Shown in pieces: positions 27,248-35,474 of a stretch of 64,000 nt of DNA. The stretch is from Streptomyces caatingaensis (lineage in GTDB: Bacteria > Actinomycetota > Actinomycetes > Streptomycetales > Streptomycetaceae). The translations under genes and the position numbers were made by a program. A model generated the notes under the pieces. That model saw nothing but the letters and a program-made list of their open reading frames with translations, was not told the origin of the DNA and searched no databases. Numbering within the stretch: the first letter of the stretch is position 1; every line of letters starts with the position of its first letter. Location of the stretch: positions 186,001 to 250,000 of the forward strand of contig NZ_LFXA01000002.1 in assembly GCF_001187435.1 (NCBI RefSeq). The letters are read 5' to 3'.

Positions 27248-27541
27248 ATGTCTGAAATCACCCTCGACCGGCTGGTCACCGTCATCAGGGAATGCGCGGG
27301 GGACTCCGACGAGTTCGACCTCGACGGCGACATCCTCGACGTGACGTTCGAGGAGCTCGGCTACGACTCGCTCGCGCTGCTGGAGATCTCCGCGCGCCTC
27401 CAGGAGGAGTTCGGGGCCACCGTCTCCGAGACCGAGATGGAGACCCCGCGCATCACCCTCCGGCTCCTCAACGAAGCCGTCCGCTCCGACGCGGACCGCA
27501 CCGACGCCGACCGCACCGACAGCTCCGAGGTGGCAGCCTGA
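27248..27541 (+). CDS. tcmM: Acyl carrier protein with extended acidic tail
   Basis: A 97-aa ACP carrying the growing polyketide on phosphopantetheine at Ser41 in [11 protein letters not shown]. The first ~80 residues are a normal type II ACP. The last ~17 form a tail with a repeated Asp-Ala-Asp-Arg-Thr pattern ([12 protein letters not shown]), longer than most ACPs. AAGGAAGACCACAGGAG precedes the ATG. It stops 1 bp before tcmN. Confidence 0.93.
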   Translation: MSEITLDRLVTVIRECAGDSDEFDLDGDILDVTFEELGYDSLALLEISARLQEEFGATVSETEMETPRITLRLLNEAVRSDADRTDADRTDSSEVAA

Positions 27542-27542
27542 C

Positions 27543-29036
27543 ATGGCAGCGCGTACCGACAATTCCGTAGTGATCGACGCTCCCCTCGACCTCGTGTGGG
27601 ACATGACGAACGACGTCGAGTCGTGGCCCGAACTCTTCGCCGAGTACGCCGAGACGGAGATCCTCCGCCGGGACGGCGACGGATTCGACTTCCGCCTCAA
27701 GACCCGCCCGGACGAGCGGGGGAACGTCTGGGAGTGGGTCTCCCGCCGCACCCCCCGCAAGGAGACCTACACCGTCGACGCCCACCGCATCGACACCGGC
27801 CCCTTCCAGTACATGAACCTGCGCTGGACCTACCGGACCACCGGGCAGGGCACCGAGATGCGCTGGGTCCAGGAGTTCGACATGAAGCCCGAAGCGCCCT
27901 TCGACAACGAGCGGATGACCGAGCACCTCAACGCGGCGACCCGGGTCAACATGGCCCGCATCAAGGAGGTCGTCGAGCAGCGGCACCGCGAGCAGCGCAC
28001 GGCCGCCGCCTCCCCGTTCCCCACCGACCTGCACGAGCAGCAGCTGCTGCTCCTGGCCGGCAGCGGCCGGCTCGCCAGGATCGTCCACGCGCTCGTCGAG
28101 CTCGGGGTGGCCGACCGGCTCGCCGGCGGCCCGCGGACCGTCGCGGCGCTGGCCGATGAGACCGGCGCGCACGAGCTGTCCCTCTACCGGATCCTGCGCA
28201 GCGCCGCCGCGGTCGGGGTCTTCGCGGAGGGCCCGGTGCGGACCTTCTCCCACACCCCGCTCTCGGAGGGCCTGCGGTCCGACAACCCCGACGGCGTCCT
28301 GCCGCTGGTGAAGTACAACAACATGGCGCTCACCTGGCAGCCGTACGAGAAGATCCTGCACAGCGTGCGCACCGGGGAGCCCGCCTTCGGGCAGGCCTTC
28401 GGGATGCCGTTCTTCGACTACCTGGAGTCGACCCCCGAGGCCGGGGAGTTCTTCGAGCGCTTCATGGCGCACTGGAGCCGCCGCCTCGTCGGCACGGGCC
28501 TCGCCGAGAAGGGCATGGAACGGTTCTCCCGGGTGGCCGACCTCGGCGGCGGCGACGGCTGGTTCCTCGCGCAGATGCTCCGGCGCAACCCGCGGGCCAC
28601 GGGCGTGCTCATGGACCTGCCGCGGGTCACCTCCTCGTCGGGCCCGGTGCTGGCGGAGGCCGGGGTCTCCGACCGCGTCACCGTGGTGCCCGGCGACTTC
28701 TTCACGGACCCGATCCCCACCGGGTGCGACGCCTACTTCTTCAAGGGCGTCCTGCACAACTGGTCCGACGACCGGACGCGGGCCGTGCTGCACAAGGTCC
28801 GGCGGACGATCGGGGACGGCGACGCCCGCGTCCTGATCTTCGACCAGGTCATGGCCCCGCAGAACGAGTGGGACCACGCCAAGCTCCTCGACATCGACAT
28901 GCTCGTCCTCTTCGGCGGCCGCGAGCGGACCCTGGCCGAATGGCGGGAGCTGTTCGCCGAGACGGGCTTCGAGCTCGCCAACGAGCCGGGGCTCAGCTGG
29001 ACCACGCTGGAGCTCCGCCCCGTCGCCGCCGGCTGA
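27543..29036 (+). CDS. tcmN: Bifunctional aromatase/cyclase and O-methyltransferase TcmN
   Basis: A 497-aa two-domain enzyme. Residues 1-~155 are a START/SRPBCC aromatase-cyclase ([39 protein letters not shown]) that folds and aromatises the first rings to tetracenomycin F2. Residues ~170-497 are a class I O-methyltransferase with a dimerisation domain, SAM motif [16 protein letters not shown] and [18 protein letters not shown]; this half methylates the 3-hydroxyl of tetracenomycin D3. The fusion is the hallmark of TcmN and excludes most other type II clusters. Confidence 0.94.
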   Translation: MAARTDNSVVIDAPLDLVWDMTNDVESWPELFAEYAETEILRRDGDGFDFRLKTRPDERGNVWEWVSRRTPRKETYTVDAHRIDTGPFQYMNLRWTYRTTGQGTEMRWVQEFDMKPEAPFDNERMTEHLNAATRVNMARIKEVVEQRHREQRTAAASPFPTDLHEQQLLLLAGSGRLARIVHALVELGVADRLAGGPRTVAALADETGAHELSLYRILRSAAAVGVFAEGPVRTFSHTPLSEGLRSDNPDGVLPLVKYNNMALTWQPYEKILHSVRTGEPAFGQAFGMPFFDYLESTPEAGEFFERFMAHWSRRLVGTGLAEKGMERFSRVADLGGGDGWFLAQMLRRNPRATGVLMDLPRVTSSSGPVLAEAGVSDRVTVVPGDFFTDPIPTGCDAYFFKGVLHNWSDDRTRAVLHKVRRTIGDGDARVLIFDQVMAPQNEWDHAKLLDIDMLVLFGGRERTLAEWRELFAETGFELANEPGLSWTTLELRPVAAG

Positions 29037-29152
29037 CCTCCGCCACTGGCCGGCCTTCGCCGCCGGCACCGCCGCGGCCGTCCCGCACACGGACGGGACG
29101 GCCGCGGCGGCCCCCACCCACCTCACCCCGCACCGCAGAGAACAGGCAGACG

Positions 29153-30187
29153 ATGACGACGCAGACGACGACAGAGAACCGGACGGACGTCCGGGGGCCC
29201 GGCGAGATCCTCCAGCTGACCATGGCCTTCTACGGGTCGCGGGCGCTCATCAGCGCCGTCGAGCTGGACGTCTTCACCCTCCTCGCCGAGAAGCCGATGA
29301 ACGCCGAGGAGCTGTGCGGCGCCGCCGGCATCCACCCGCGCGGCGCCGCCGACTTCCTCGACGCCCTGGTGTCGCTGGGGCTGCTCGGCCGCGAGGACGG
29401 CGTCTACCGCAACAGCCCCGAGGCCGACCGCTACCTGGACCGCCGCAAGCCGGGATACGTCGGCGGCTACGCGCGCCTCGCCGACACCAAGCTCTTCCCC
29501 GTCTGGCAGAACCTCACCGAGGCGCTGCGCACCGGGACGAAGCAAGTCCCCTCCCGGGGCAGCTTCTTCGGCGGATACGACGACCCCGAGGCGGCCCGCG
29601 GCTTCCTCGGCGCCATGGACGCCGTCAACAGCGGCGTCGCCCGCAGCCTCGCCGAGGTGGTGGACTGGGCGCGGTACGGCTCCTTCGCCGACCTCGGCGG
29701 GGCGCGCGGCAACCTGGCGGCGACGCTCCGCCGCGCCCACCCCCATCTGACCGCCACCTGCTTCGACCTGCCGCAGATGGAGCCGTTCTTCCGGGAGCAC
29801 CTGGACGCGCTCGGCATGGCCGGCCAAGTGGACTTCGCCGCGGGCGACTTCTTCCGCGACGAGCTCCCGCGCACGGACGTCTTCGTGATCGGCCACATCC
29901 TCCACTACTTCGACGCCGGACAGCGGCGCGACCTCCTGGCCCGGGTCTTCGAGGCGCTCAACCCCGGGGGAGCGGTGCTCGTCTACGACCGGATGATCGA
30001 CGACGAGCGCAAGGGCGCCCCGCTCAGCCTGCTGGGCAGCCTCAACATGCTGCTGACCTCGGACGGCGGGCGGGAGTACACCCCGTCCGAGTGCCGGGAG
30101 TGGCTGGCCGCGGCCGGCTTCACCGAGGTGGACACCGTGCCGGTGAGCCGGCCCGACACCCTGGCGATCGGCCGCAAGCCTCGATGA
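29153..30187 (+). CDS. tcmO: O-methyltransferase TcmO
   Basis: A 344-aa small-molecule O-methyltransferase with a winged-helix dimerisation domain (LISAVELDVFTLLAEKPMNA) and SAM motif FADLGGARGNLAATLRRAHP, then FVIGHILHYFDAGQRRDLL. In tetracenomycin biosynthesis TcmO methylates the 8-hydroxyl. ATG 29153 is chosen because GAACAGGCAGACG precedes it and the N-terminus fits. A small ORF begins inside its stop codon. Confidence 0.9.
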   Translation: MTTQTTTENRTDVRGPGEILQLTMAFYGSRALISAVELDVFTLLAEKPMNAEELCGAAGIHPRGAADFLDALVSLGLLGREDGVYRNSPEADRYLDRRKPGYVGGYARLADTKLFPVWQNLTEALRTGTKQVPSRGSFFGGYDDPEAARGFLGAMDAVNSGVARSLAEVVDWARYGSFADLGGARGNLAATLRRAHPHLTATCFDLPQMEPFFREHLDALGMAGQVDFAAGDFFRDELPRTDVFVIGHILHYFDAGQRRDLLARVFEALNPGGAVLVYDRMIDDERKGAPLSLLGSLNMLLTSDGGREYTPSECREWLAAAGFTEVDTVPVSRPDTLAIGRKPR

Positions 30188-30384
30188 GACCGCTGGGCGC
30201 GCTGATCTGGCGGGGCCTGGTCGCCCTCGGCCTCTTCTGGGTGGGCCCGCTCCCCGCCGAGACCGCCGACGACCGCCCCCGCCCCGTGCCCCCGCCCCCC
30301 GGCCATCCCGAACGCCTCGTCCCGCACGAGCCGTTGACCGAACACGAGCTGCTGCTCTCGCGCGAGCTGGGCTGGACCCGCTGA
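30184..30384 (+). CDS. DUF6059-like 66-aa protein coupled to tcmO
   Basis: The ATG sits in an ATGA overlap with the tcmO stop, so translation is coupled. The product starts MRPLGALIWRGLVALGLFWV, a single membrane-type helix, followed by a proline-rich linker and GHPERLVPHEPLTEHELLLS. Small proteins of this shape (DUF6059) recur in Streptomyces, often beside secondary-metabolite genes; none has a known role that I can recall. A membrane-anchored helper of the Tcm enzymes or of export is possible but unproven. It is the last gene before a hairpin. Confidence 0.7.
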   Translation: MRPLGALIWRGLVALGLFWVGPLPAETADDRPRPVPPPPGHPERLVPHEPLTEHELLLSRELGWTR

Positions 30385-30389
30385 CGGCG

Positions 30390-30441
30390 GCGGCCCGCGC
30401 CACCGCCCCGGCGGGCGGCACGACCGGACGGCGCGGGCCGC
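30390..30441 (+). terminator. Hairpin at the end of the tcm operon
   Basis: Perfect 12-bp arms, GCGGCCCGCGCC and complement, with a 28-base GC-rich loop. It begins 6 bp after the small ORF and probably ends tcmG-O transcription. Confidence 0.5.
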
Positions 30442-30723
30442 CGGCCGGTCGTGCGGTCCCCCGGGGGAAAATGAACAACCTGTCCGGTATTTCCCGCTGT
30501 TGAGTGAAGTGTCGGATCGATCGTTTCGGCGGGCCGGGGGGCCGGGGATGCTCACCGTGGAGCAAGTGCCTGGGTGGGGTCCCCGAATTTCCGTACGGGG
30601 AAACGTTTTCGTATCTGTGTGCTCTCCCCGTGCGAGTGACACCGGGGGACACGGGGCATGTCGCGAGAGTGCCCAGGGCAAGTCGTGATGTGTCTCAGCC
30701 GATGAGCGGATTAGAGGTACTTC

Positions 30724-30951
30724 ATGCGCAATGTCGCCGTAATGACCCTCCGAGCCGCCGCGTTCCTGGGTGTGCTCTCCAAGCCCGCCAAGCCCTCCGG
30801 CCCCTCCGGAGGCCCGGCCGCCGGCCGGACGGGGTTCTTCGACGACGTGGTCACCTCCGGCAAGGACGCCCTGGAGGCGTGGAAGCTGGAGGCGGCCGAG
30901 ACGGTGGCGAGCGTGATCGCACTGTCGCGGGTCGCGGAGCAACGCGGCTGA
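30724..30951 (+). CDS. Small orphan protein, 75 aa
   Basis: ATG 30724 follows AGAGG, and third positions are strongly G/C, so the frame looks coding. It reads MRNVAVMTLRAAAFLGVLSK, a Pro/Gly/Ser-rich hinge with KPAKPSGPSGGP, then a predicted amphipathic helix FFDDVVTSGKDALEAWKLEA. No family recognised. The ~280 bp upstream include A/T-richer stretches (about 30465-30500 and 30600-30620), suggesting its own promoter. It is convergent with the zinc-ribbon protein gene at 30965. Confidence 0.5.
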   Translation: MRNVAVMTLRAAAFLGVLSKPAKPSGPSGGPAAGRTGFFDDVVTSGKDALEAWKLEAAETVASVIALSRVAEQRG

Positions 30952-30964
30952 GGGGAGGGGCCGT

Positions 30965-31654
30965 TCACCGCCCCCGCACCATCTCCTCGGCGCCGTCGTT
31001 GAGCGCTCTCGGCGTCCCCGTGAGGTCCATGACGAACAGGGGCACGCCCAGGCCGTCCGCCCGCACCCGGGCCTCGGTGGTGTAGCCGGCGAGCGAGAAG
31101 CAGACGCCGGTGGCGTCGTCGGTCAGCGCGTACAGCCACAGGCACTCGATGTCGCGCACGGTCGTGGGCAGCGTCGTGGGGTCCACCCGGACGACGAGGC
31201 CGGCCGCCAGCAGGTCGACGACACCGCCGCCGGAGGCGCGGTGCGCCGGGCGCTGCACATGGGCGTGGCCGAGCCAGCGCAGATAGCGCTGCGCGGCGGT
31301 CACCGCGTCCCGCTCGGTGCGGATCGCGACCGGGCGGAAGGCGGAACGGGTGGCGCGGCGGGCGGCGGGGCGCGTCCCGGCGGACGCCGAGGGCGGGTTC
31401 TCGACGGGGAGTTGGAGGACGGCGCCGCAGACGCAGTCGAACTCCGGCCGGGGCCACTGCCCCTGGCGGCCGCAGCCCGGGCAGCGCACGGCGACCCAGC
31501 TCTCCTGCCAGGAGCGGTGGCCGAGCAACTGCGGTGCGGCGCCCGGCGCGACGGGCAGCGTGAGGGGCGCGCCACAGGCGCACGGATAGGTGGGCGGGGT
31601 GAAGGGGTGCTCCCTGCCGCACGTCGGGCAGGGCACCGGGACGCTCTTGGCCAT
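30965..31654 (-). CDS. Zinc-ribbon protein with Mrr-like nuclease-fold domain
   Basis: A 229-aa protein with two treble CxxC/CxC ribbons, C9/C12/C25/C27 and C57/C60/C73/C75. A ~110-residue C-terminal part (GGGVVDLLAAGLVVRVDPTT, DATGVCFSLAGYTTEARVRA, GLGVPLFVMDL) follows the Mrr/restriction-endonuclease-like strand order. The usual catalytic Q-x-K on the third strand is not visible (RVD here), so it may be inactive or a DNA/RNA sensor. ATG 31654 is the first start before the first ribbon. No partner gene identifies a restriction system. Confidence 0.6.
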   Translation of the reverse strand: MAKSVPVPCPTCGREHPFTPPTYPCACGAPLTLPVAPGAAPQLLGHRSWQESWVAVRCPGCGRQGQWPRPEFDCVCGAVLQLPVENPPSASAGTRPAARRATRSAFRPVAIRTERDAVTAAQRYLRWLGHAHVQRPAHRASGGGVVDLLAAGLVVRVDPTTLPTTVRDIECLWLYALTDDATGVCFSLAGYTTEARVRADGLGVPLFVMDLTGTPRALNDGAEEMVRGR

Positions 31655-31814
31655 GGTCGGGCTCCAGCGAACAGGTCCGTAGGACTGGGCACTCCATAGT
31701 CCACGATGCGGACGCCGCCGGGGGCGCGAATGGCGGAACGGGAAGTCCGGACGGCGGCTCCTCGGCGCGAACACGGCAGAACGGGCGCCGCCGTCCGGAC
31801 GCTCGGGGGCCGCG

Positions 31815-33533
31815 TCAGGAGTCCTCGACCTCGCGGACGCGGTCGATGTCCGGCCCGTGCGGGGTGTTGGCCTCGCGCTCGATCATGATCTCGACGAGGG
31901 CGGGGCGCGAGGTCGCGGCGGCGCGCTCGCGCGCCCACTCCAGCGCGGGCCGGATGCCGGCCGGATCGACCACGCGGCGCGCCGACCCGCCGTACGCCTC
32001 GACGATCCGGACGTGGTCGGTGCCGGTCGCGTCGTAGTGGATGTCCACCTGGTAGTTCATGCCGTAGCCGAGGGACGCCTGGCGGATCAGGCCCAGGTAC
32101 TCGTTGTTGAGCATGACCAGTACGAGGGGGATGTCGTACTGGGCGGCGACGGCCAGCTCCTCGACGGTGTACTGGAAGCCGTAGTCGCCGACGACCGCGA
32201 TCACGTCGGCGTCCCCGCGTCCCATGCCCTCCAGCGCCTTGCGCACGCCGATGGCCGCCGGGAGCTCCCAGCCGAGCGGGCCCGCCTGGCCGCAGACCTG
32301 GTAGTGGCGGGGCCGGTGGGCCTTCTGGTGCTGGCCGCCCCAGATCTGGTAGAGCCCGATGGCGGTGACGACGTAGGCGTCCTCGTCCAGCAGCTCGTTG
32401 AGCTCCTTGTAGACGCGGGGCGCCTTGACGGGGACGGTGTCGAAGTCCTCGCGGCGCACCAGCGTCCGCTTGAGCTCGGCGCAGCGGGCGCGCCACGCGC
32501 CGATGGCGGGCCGGGCGGCGCGGGCGGCGGCCGCGGCGCGCAGTGCGGCGAGGAAGGCGCGGGCGTCGGCGACGATGCCGAGGTCCGGTTCGATCACCCG
32601 GCCCAGCTGGGCGGGTTCGACGTCCACGTGGACGAAGACGCGGTCGCCGCGGTAGACGGAGAGGTCCCCTCCGGTGTGGCGGTCGCCGAAGCGGGCGCCG
32701 ACGGCGAGGACGAAGTCGGCCTCCAGGAACGAGGCGTTGGCGTACCGCTGGGACGTCTGGATGCCGGTGGTCCCCATGTTGAGCCGGTGGTCGTCCTCGA
32801 CGGCGCCCTTGCCCATCAGGGTCACCTGGAAGGGAAGGTCCAGCTCCTCGACCAGCGCGCGGAGTTCGTCCGCCGCGTCCGCCAGGATCACCCCGCCGCC
32901 GGCCAGGAGCAGCGGCCGTTCGGCGGCGAGCAGCAGGTCGAGGGCGGCCTCGACGGAGGGGCCGTGCGGCGGGCAGGGGCGGAGGGGCAGCCGGGTGCCG
33001 GCCTCCGGGTCGTAGCGGATCTCGCGCCGGGCCACGTCCAGCGGGATGTCGACGAGCACGGGCCCCGGGCGGCCCTCGCGCGCGGTGCGGAACGCCTCGC
33101 GGAGGATCCAGGGGAGCTGCGCCGCCTCCTTGACCTGGACGGACCACTTGGTGACGGGCGCGGCGACGGCCGCGATGTCCACGGCCTGGAACGCCTCCTG
33201 GTGGAGCTTGGCGGAGACCGCCTGGCCGGTGAGGCAGACCAGGGGCACCGAGTCGGCGTACGCGGTGTACAGGCCGGTGACGAGGTTGGTGGCGGCGGGC
33301 CCGGAGGTGGCGAGGGCGACGCCGACGCGGCCGTTGGTGCGGGCCCAGCCGTCGGCCATGTGGGCCGCGGCCGTCTCGTGGCGGACGACGAGGTGCTCGA
33401 TGCCGCCGTCGGCCTCCAGCGCCCGGTAGAGCGGGAGGTTGGCGGCGCCGGGGCAGCCGAAGGCGATGTCGACGCCCTCGTCCTTGAGGACGTGGACGGC
33501 CGCGCTCATGGCGGGGATCCGGGCGGCCCTCAT
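31815..33533 (-). CDS. gcl: Glyoxylate carboligase (tartronate-semialdehyde synthase)
   Basis: A 572-aa TPP enzyme joining two glyoxylates to tartronate semialdehyde and CO2. Similarity to Gcl is clear along its length: AFQAVDIAAVAAPVTKWSVQ, VPVKAPRVYKELNELL, CGQAGPLGWELPAAIGV and the TPP/Mg motif GDYGFQYTVEELAVAAQYDI ending in NNEYLG. In VVRHETAAAHMADG residue 53 is Glu, whereas E. coli Gcl is known for Val51 at this place. ATG 33533 lies in an ATGA overlap with glxR. Third gene of hyi-glxR-gcl. Confidence 0.9.
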   Translation of the reverse strand: MRAARIPAMSAAVHVLKDEGVDIAFGCPGAANLPLYRALEADGGIEHLVVRHETAAAHMADGWARTNGRVGVALATSGPAATNLVTGLYTAYADSVPLVCLTGQAVSAKLHQEAFQAVDIAAVAAPVTKWSVQVKEAAQLPWILREAFRTAREGRPGPVLVDIPLDVARREIRYDPEAGTRLPLRPCPPHGPSVEAALDLLLAAERPLLLAGGGVILADAADELRALVEELDLPFQVTLMGKGAVEDDHRLNMGTTGIQTSQRYANASFLEADFVLAVGARFGDRHTGGDLSVYRGDRVFVHVDVEPAQLGRVIEPDLGIVADARAFLAALRAAAAARAARPAIGAWRARCAELKRTLVRREDFDTVPVKAPRVYKELNELLDEDAYVVTAIGLYQIWGGQHQKAHRPRHYQVCGQAGPLGWELPAAIGVRKALEGMGRGDADVIAVVGDYGFQYTVEELAVAAQYDIPLVLVMLNNEYLGLIRQASLGYGMNYQVDIHYDATGTDHVRIVEAYGGSARRVVDPAGIRPALEWARERAAATSRPALVEIMIEREANTPHGPDIDRVREVEDS

Positions 33534-34414
33534 GACGCCGCCGCCCGTTCGACGCCGCGCAGCAGCGCGGAGTGGTCGAGTCCGCCGTCGCCCCGCTCCC
33601 GGGCCTCGGCGATCAGCCGGGCCGCCAGTTCGGCCAGGGGGAGCGTCAACCGGGCCTCGCGGGCGGCGGCGGTGACGATGCCCATGTCCTTGTGGTGCAG
33701 GTCGATGCGGAAGCCGGGGGTGAAGTCGCGGTCGAGGAAGTTGCGGCGCTTGCGGGTGAGGACGGCGGACGCGGCGAGTCCGCCGCCGATGACGTCGAGC
33801 GCGGCGTCGACGTCCACGCCGGAGCGCTCCAGGAGGACGACCGCCTCGGCGCACGCCTGGAGGCCGGCGGCGACGATCAGTTGGTTGGCGGCCTTGACGG
33901 TCTGCCCGGCGCCGTGCGGCCCGCAGTGGACGACGGTGCCGCCGAGCACCTCGAAGAGGGGGCGGGCGGCCTCGACGTCCTCGGCCCGGCCGCCGGCCAT
34001 GACCGACAGCGAGCCCTCGACGGCCCCGGCCTCGCCGCCGGAGACCGGTGCGTCGAGCACCCGCAGACCGTGCTCCGCCCCGGCGGCGGCGAGAGCGACG
34101 GCCGTGCCGGGCGCGACCGTCGACATGTCGATGAGCAGCGCGCCGGGCCGGGCCCGGTCCAGGATCCCGTCGGGGCCGTGGGCGACGGCCGTCACGTCGG
34201 CGTCGGCGGGGAGCATGGTGACGATCACGTCAGCGTTCCGGGCCGCCTCGGCGGCGGACGGGGCGGGGACGCCGCCGTGCGCGGCGAGCCGGTCGAGCTT
34301 GTGCTGTTCGAGGGTGTACCCGGTGACCGGGTAGCCGGCCCGGAGCAGGTTCTCGGCCATGGGCGAGCCCATGACGCCGAGGCCGATCCAGGCGACGCGG
34401 GGGAGCGGGGTCAT
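33530..34414 (-). CDS. glxR: 2-hydroxy-3-oxopropionate (tartronate semialdehyde) reductase
   Basis: A 294-aa beta-hydroxyacid dehydrogenase reducing tartronate semialdehyde to D-glycerate with NAD(P)H. The Rossmann motif is VAWIGLGVMGSPMAENLLRA, the substrate motif LDAPVSGGEAGAVEGSL, and the catalytic lysine lies in GAGQTVKAANQL near residue 170. It overlaps hyi upstream and gcl downstream by 4 bp each, so all three are one coupled operon. Confidence 0.92.
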   Translation of the reverse strand: MTPLPRVAWIGLGVMGSPMAENLLRAGYPVTGYTLEQHKLDRLAAHGGVPAPSAAEAARNADVIVTMLPADADVTAVAHGPDGILDRARPGALLIDMSTVAPGTAVALAAAGAEHGLRVLDAPVSGGEAGAVEGSLSVMAGGRAEDVEAARPLFEVLGGTVVHCGPHGAGQTVKAANQLIVAAGLQACAEAVVLLERSGVDVDAALDVIGGGLAASAVLTRKRRNFLDRDFTPGFRIDLHHKDMGIVTAAAREARLTLPLAELAARLIAEARERGDGGLDHSALLRGVERAAAS

Positions 34415-35259
34415 CGTGTTCCTCCCTGGTGCGCGGGGCCCGTCGCGCGGAGCCGGGCCAGGCCGTCGGCGGCGGGGCCCGCGGGACGGTACTCCAGGGC
34501 GATCCAGCCCTCGTAGCCGGCCGCGCGGAGGCGGGCGGCCAGGGCGGCGAGGTCGAGCGCGCCGGTGCCGGGGGCGCCGCGTCCCGGGCAGTCGGCGAAC
34601 TGGACGTGGCCGGTGGCCCCGGCGTACCGGTCGATGACGCCGGCGAGGTCGGCGCCGCCGCGGGCGAGGTGGTAGAGGTCCATGAGGAAGGCGGTGTTGC
34701 CGAGGCCGGTGGCCGCGTTGACCCGGTCCGCGAGGGCGACGGCGGCGTCGGCGGTGACCAGTGGATAGTCCGGGGACTCCGCGGAGTTGAGGGCCTCGAT
34801 CAGCAGCCGGGCGCCGGCCCGGTGCGCGGCGCGGGCGGCCAGGACGAGGTTCTCCAGCGCGAGCGCGTCCTGGTCCTCGGGGGCCACGCCGGGGAGGCGG
34901 TTGCCGTAGAGGGCGTTGAGGGCCGGGCAGCCCATGGAGGCCGCGAAGTCCGCGGCGACGGGCAGGTTGGCGCGGAAGCGGGCGGACTCCGGGCCCGGGA
35001 GGGACAGGGCCCCGCGGTCGGGGCCGGGGAGCCGGCCGGCGTAGAGGTTGAGGCCGACGAGCTCGGTGCCGGCTTCCTTCAACGCGGCGCGCAGGGCGTC
35101 GAGTTCGGCGGGCGGGGGAGCGGGGTCGTCCGGCCAGGGCCACCAGAGCTCCACGGCGCGGAAGCCGGCGGCGGCCGCGGCGGCGGGCCGTTCGAGCAGC
35201 GGGAGTTCGGTGAACAGGAGCGACAGGTTCAGCGCGAGACGGGGATCGGGGAGGGCCAC
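34411..35259 (-). CDS. hyi: Hydroxypyruvate isomerase
   Basis: A 282-aa TIM-barrel isomerase of the xylose-isomerase-like family, converting tartronate semialdehyde to and from hydroxypyruvate. It starts with the typical LALNLSLLFTELPLLERPAA, and metal ligands are expected in LLIEALNSAESPDYPL and FLMDLYHLARGG; EYRPAG lies near the end. GTG 35259 follows AAGGAGCCCACC. It leads the glyoxylate operon, with a palindromic operator 20 bp upstream. Confidence 0.9.
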   Translation of the reverse strand: MALPDPRLALNLSLLFTELPLLERPAAAAAAGFRAVELWWPWPDDPAPPPAELDALRAALKEAGTELVGLNLYAGRLPGPDRGALSLPGPESARFRANLPVAADFAASMGCPALNALYGNRLPGVAPEDQDALALENLVLAARAAHRAGARLLIEALNSAESPDYPLVTADAAVALADRVNAATGLGNTAFLMDLYHLARGGADLAGVIDRYAGATGHVQFADCPGRGAPGTGALDLAALAARLRAAGYEGWIALEYRPAGPAADGLARLRATGPAHQGGTR

Positions 35260-35278
35260 GGTGGGCTCCTTCCAATAT

Positions 35279-35295
35279 TTTCCATATAACGGAAA
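35279..35295. promoter_or_regulatory. IclR-type operator before hyi-glxR-gcl
   Basis: TTTCCATATAACGGAAA, perfect 5-bp arms around 7 bases, in an unusually A/T-rich patch 20 bp upstream of the hyi start. The core differs at only two positions from the element before aceB (44916-44930). Likely bound by the IclR protein encoded at 46135, acting as a repressor at the promoter. Confidence 0.7.
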
Positions 35296-35373
35296 GTCAA
35301 ATCCGTGCAGTGGAAGGGAGGGTGCCCGTGGCCCGCGCGGGTGTCAAGGGCCGGGCGCGTGGCCCGTACGGCG

Positions 35374-35420
35374 CGAACGGCCCGCCGGGCGGCGTCCTGC
35401 GCTGCCCGGCGGGCCGTTCG
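35374..35420 (-). terminator. Very strong hairpin isolating the glyoxylate operon
   Basis: Perfect 17-bp arms (CGAACGGCCCGCCGGGC and complement) around a 13-base loop, downstream of the minus-strand IS5-like gene and upstream of the hyi promoter. Confidence 0.75.
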
Positions 35421-35474
35421 TCGTGTTCGCGCGCCGGCGGGGCGGGGCGGGCGCCCGCGCCGGCGGCGGGAGGG

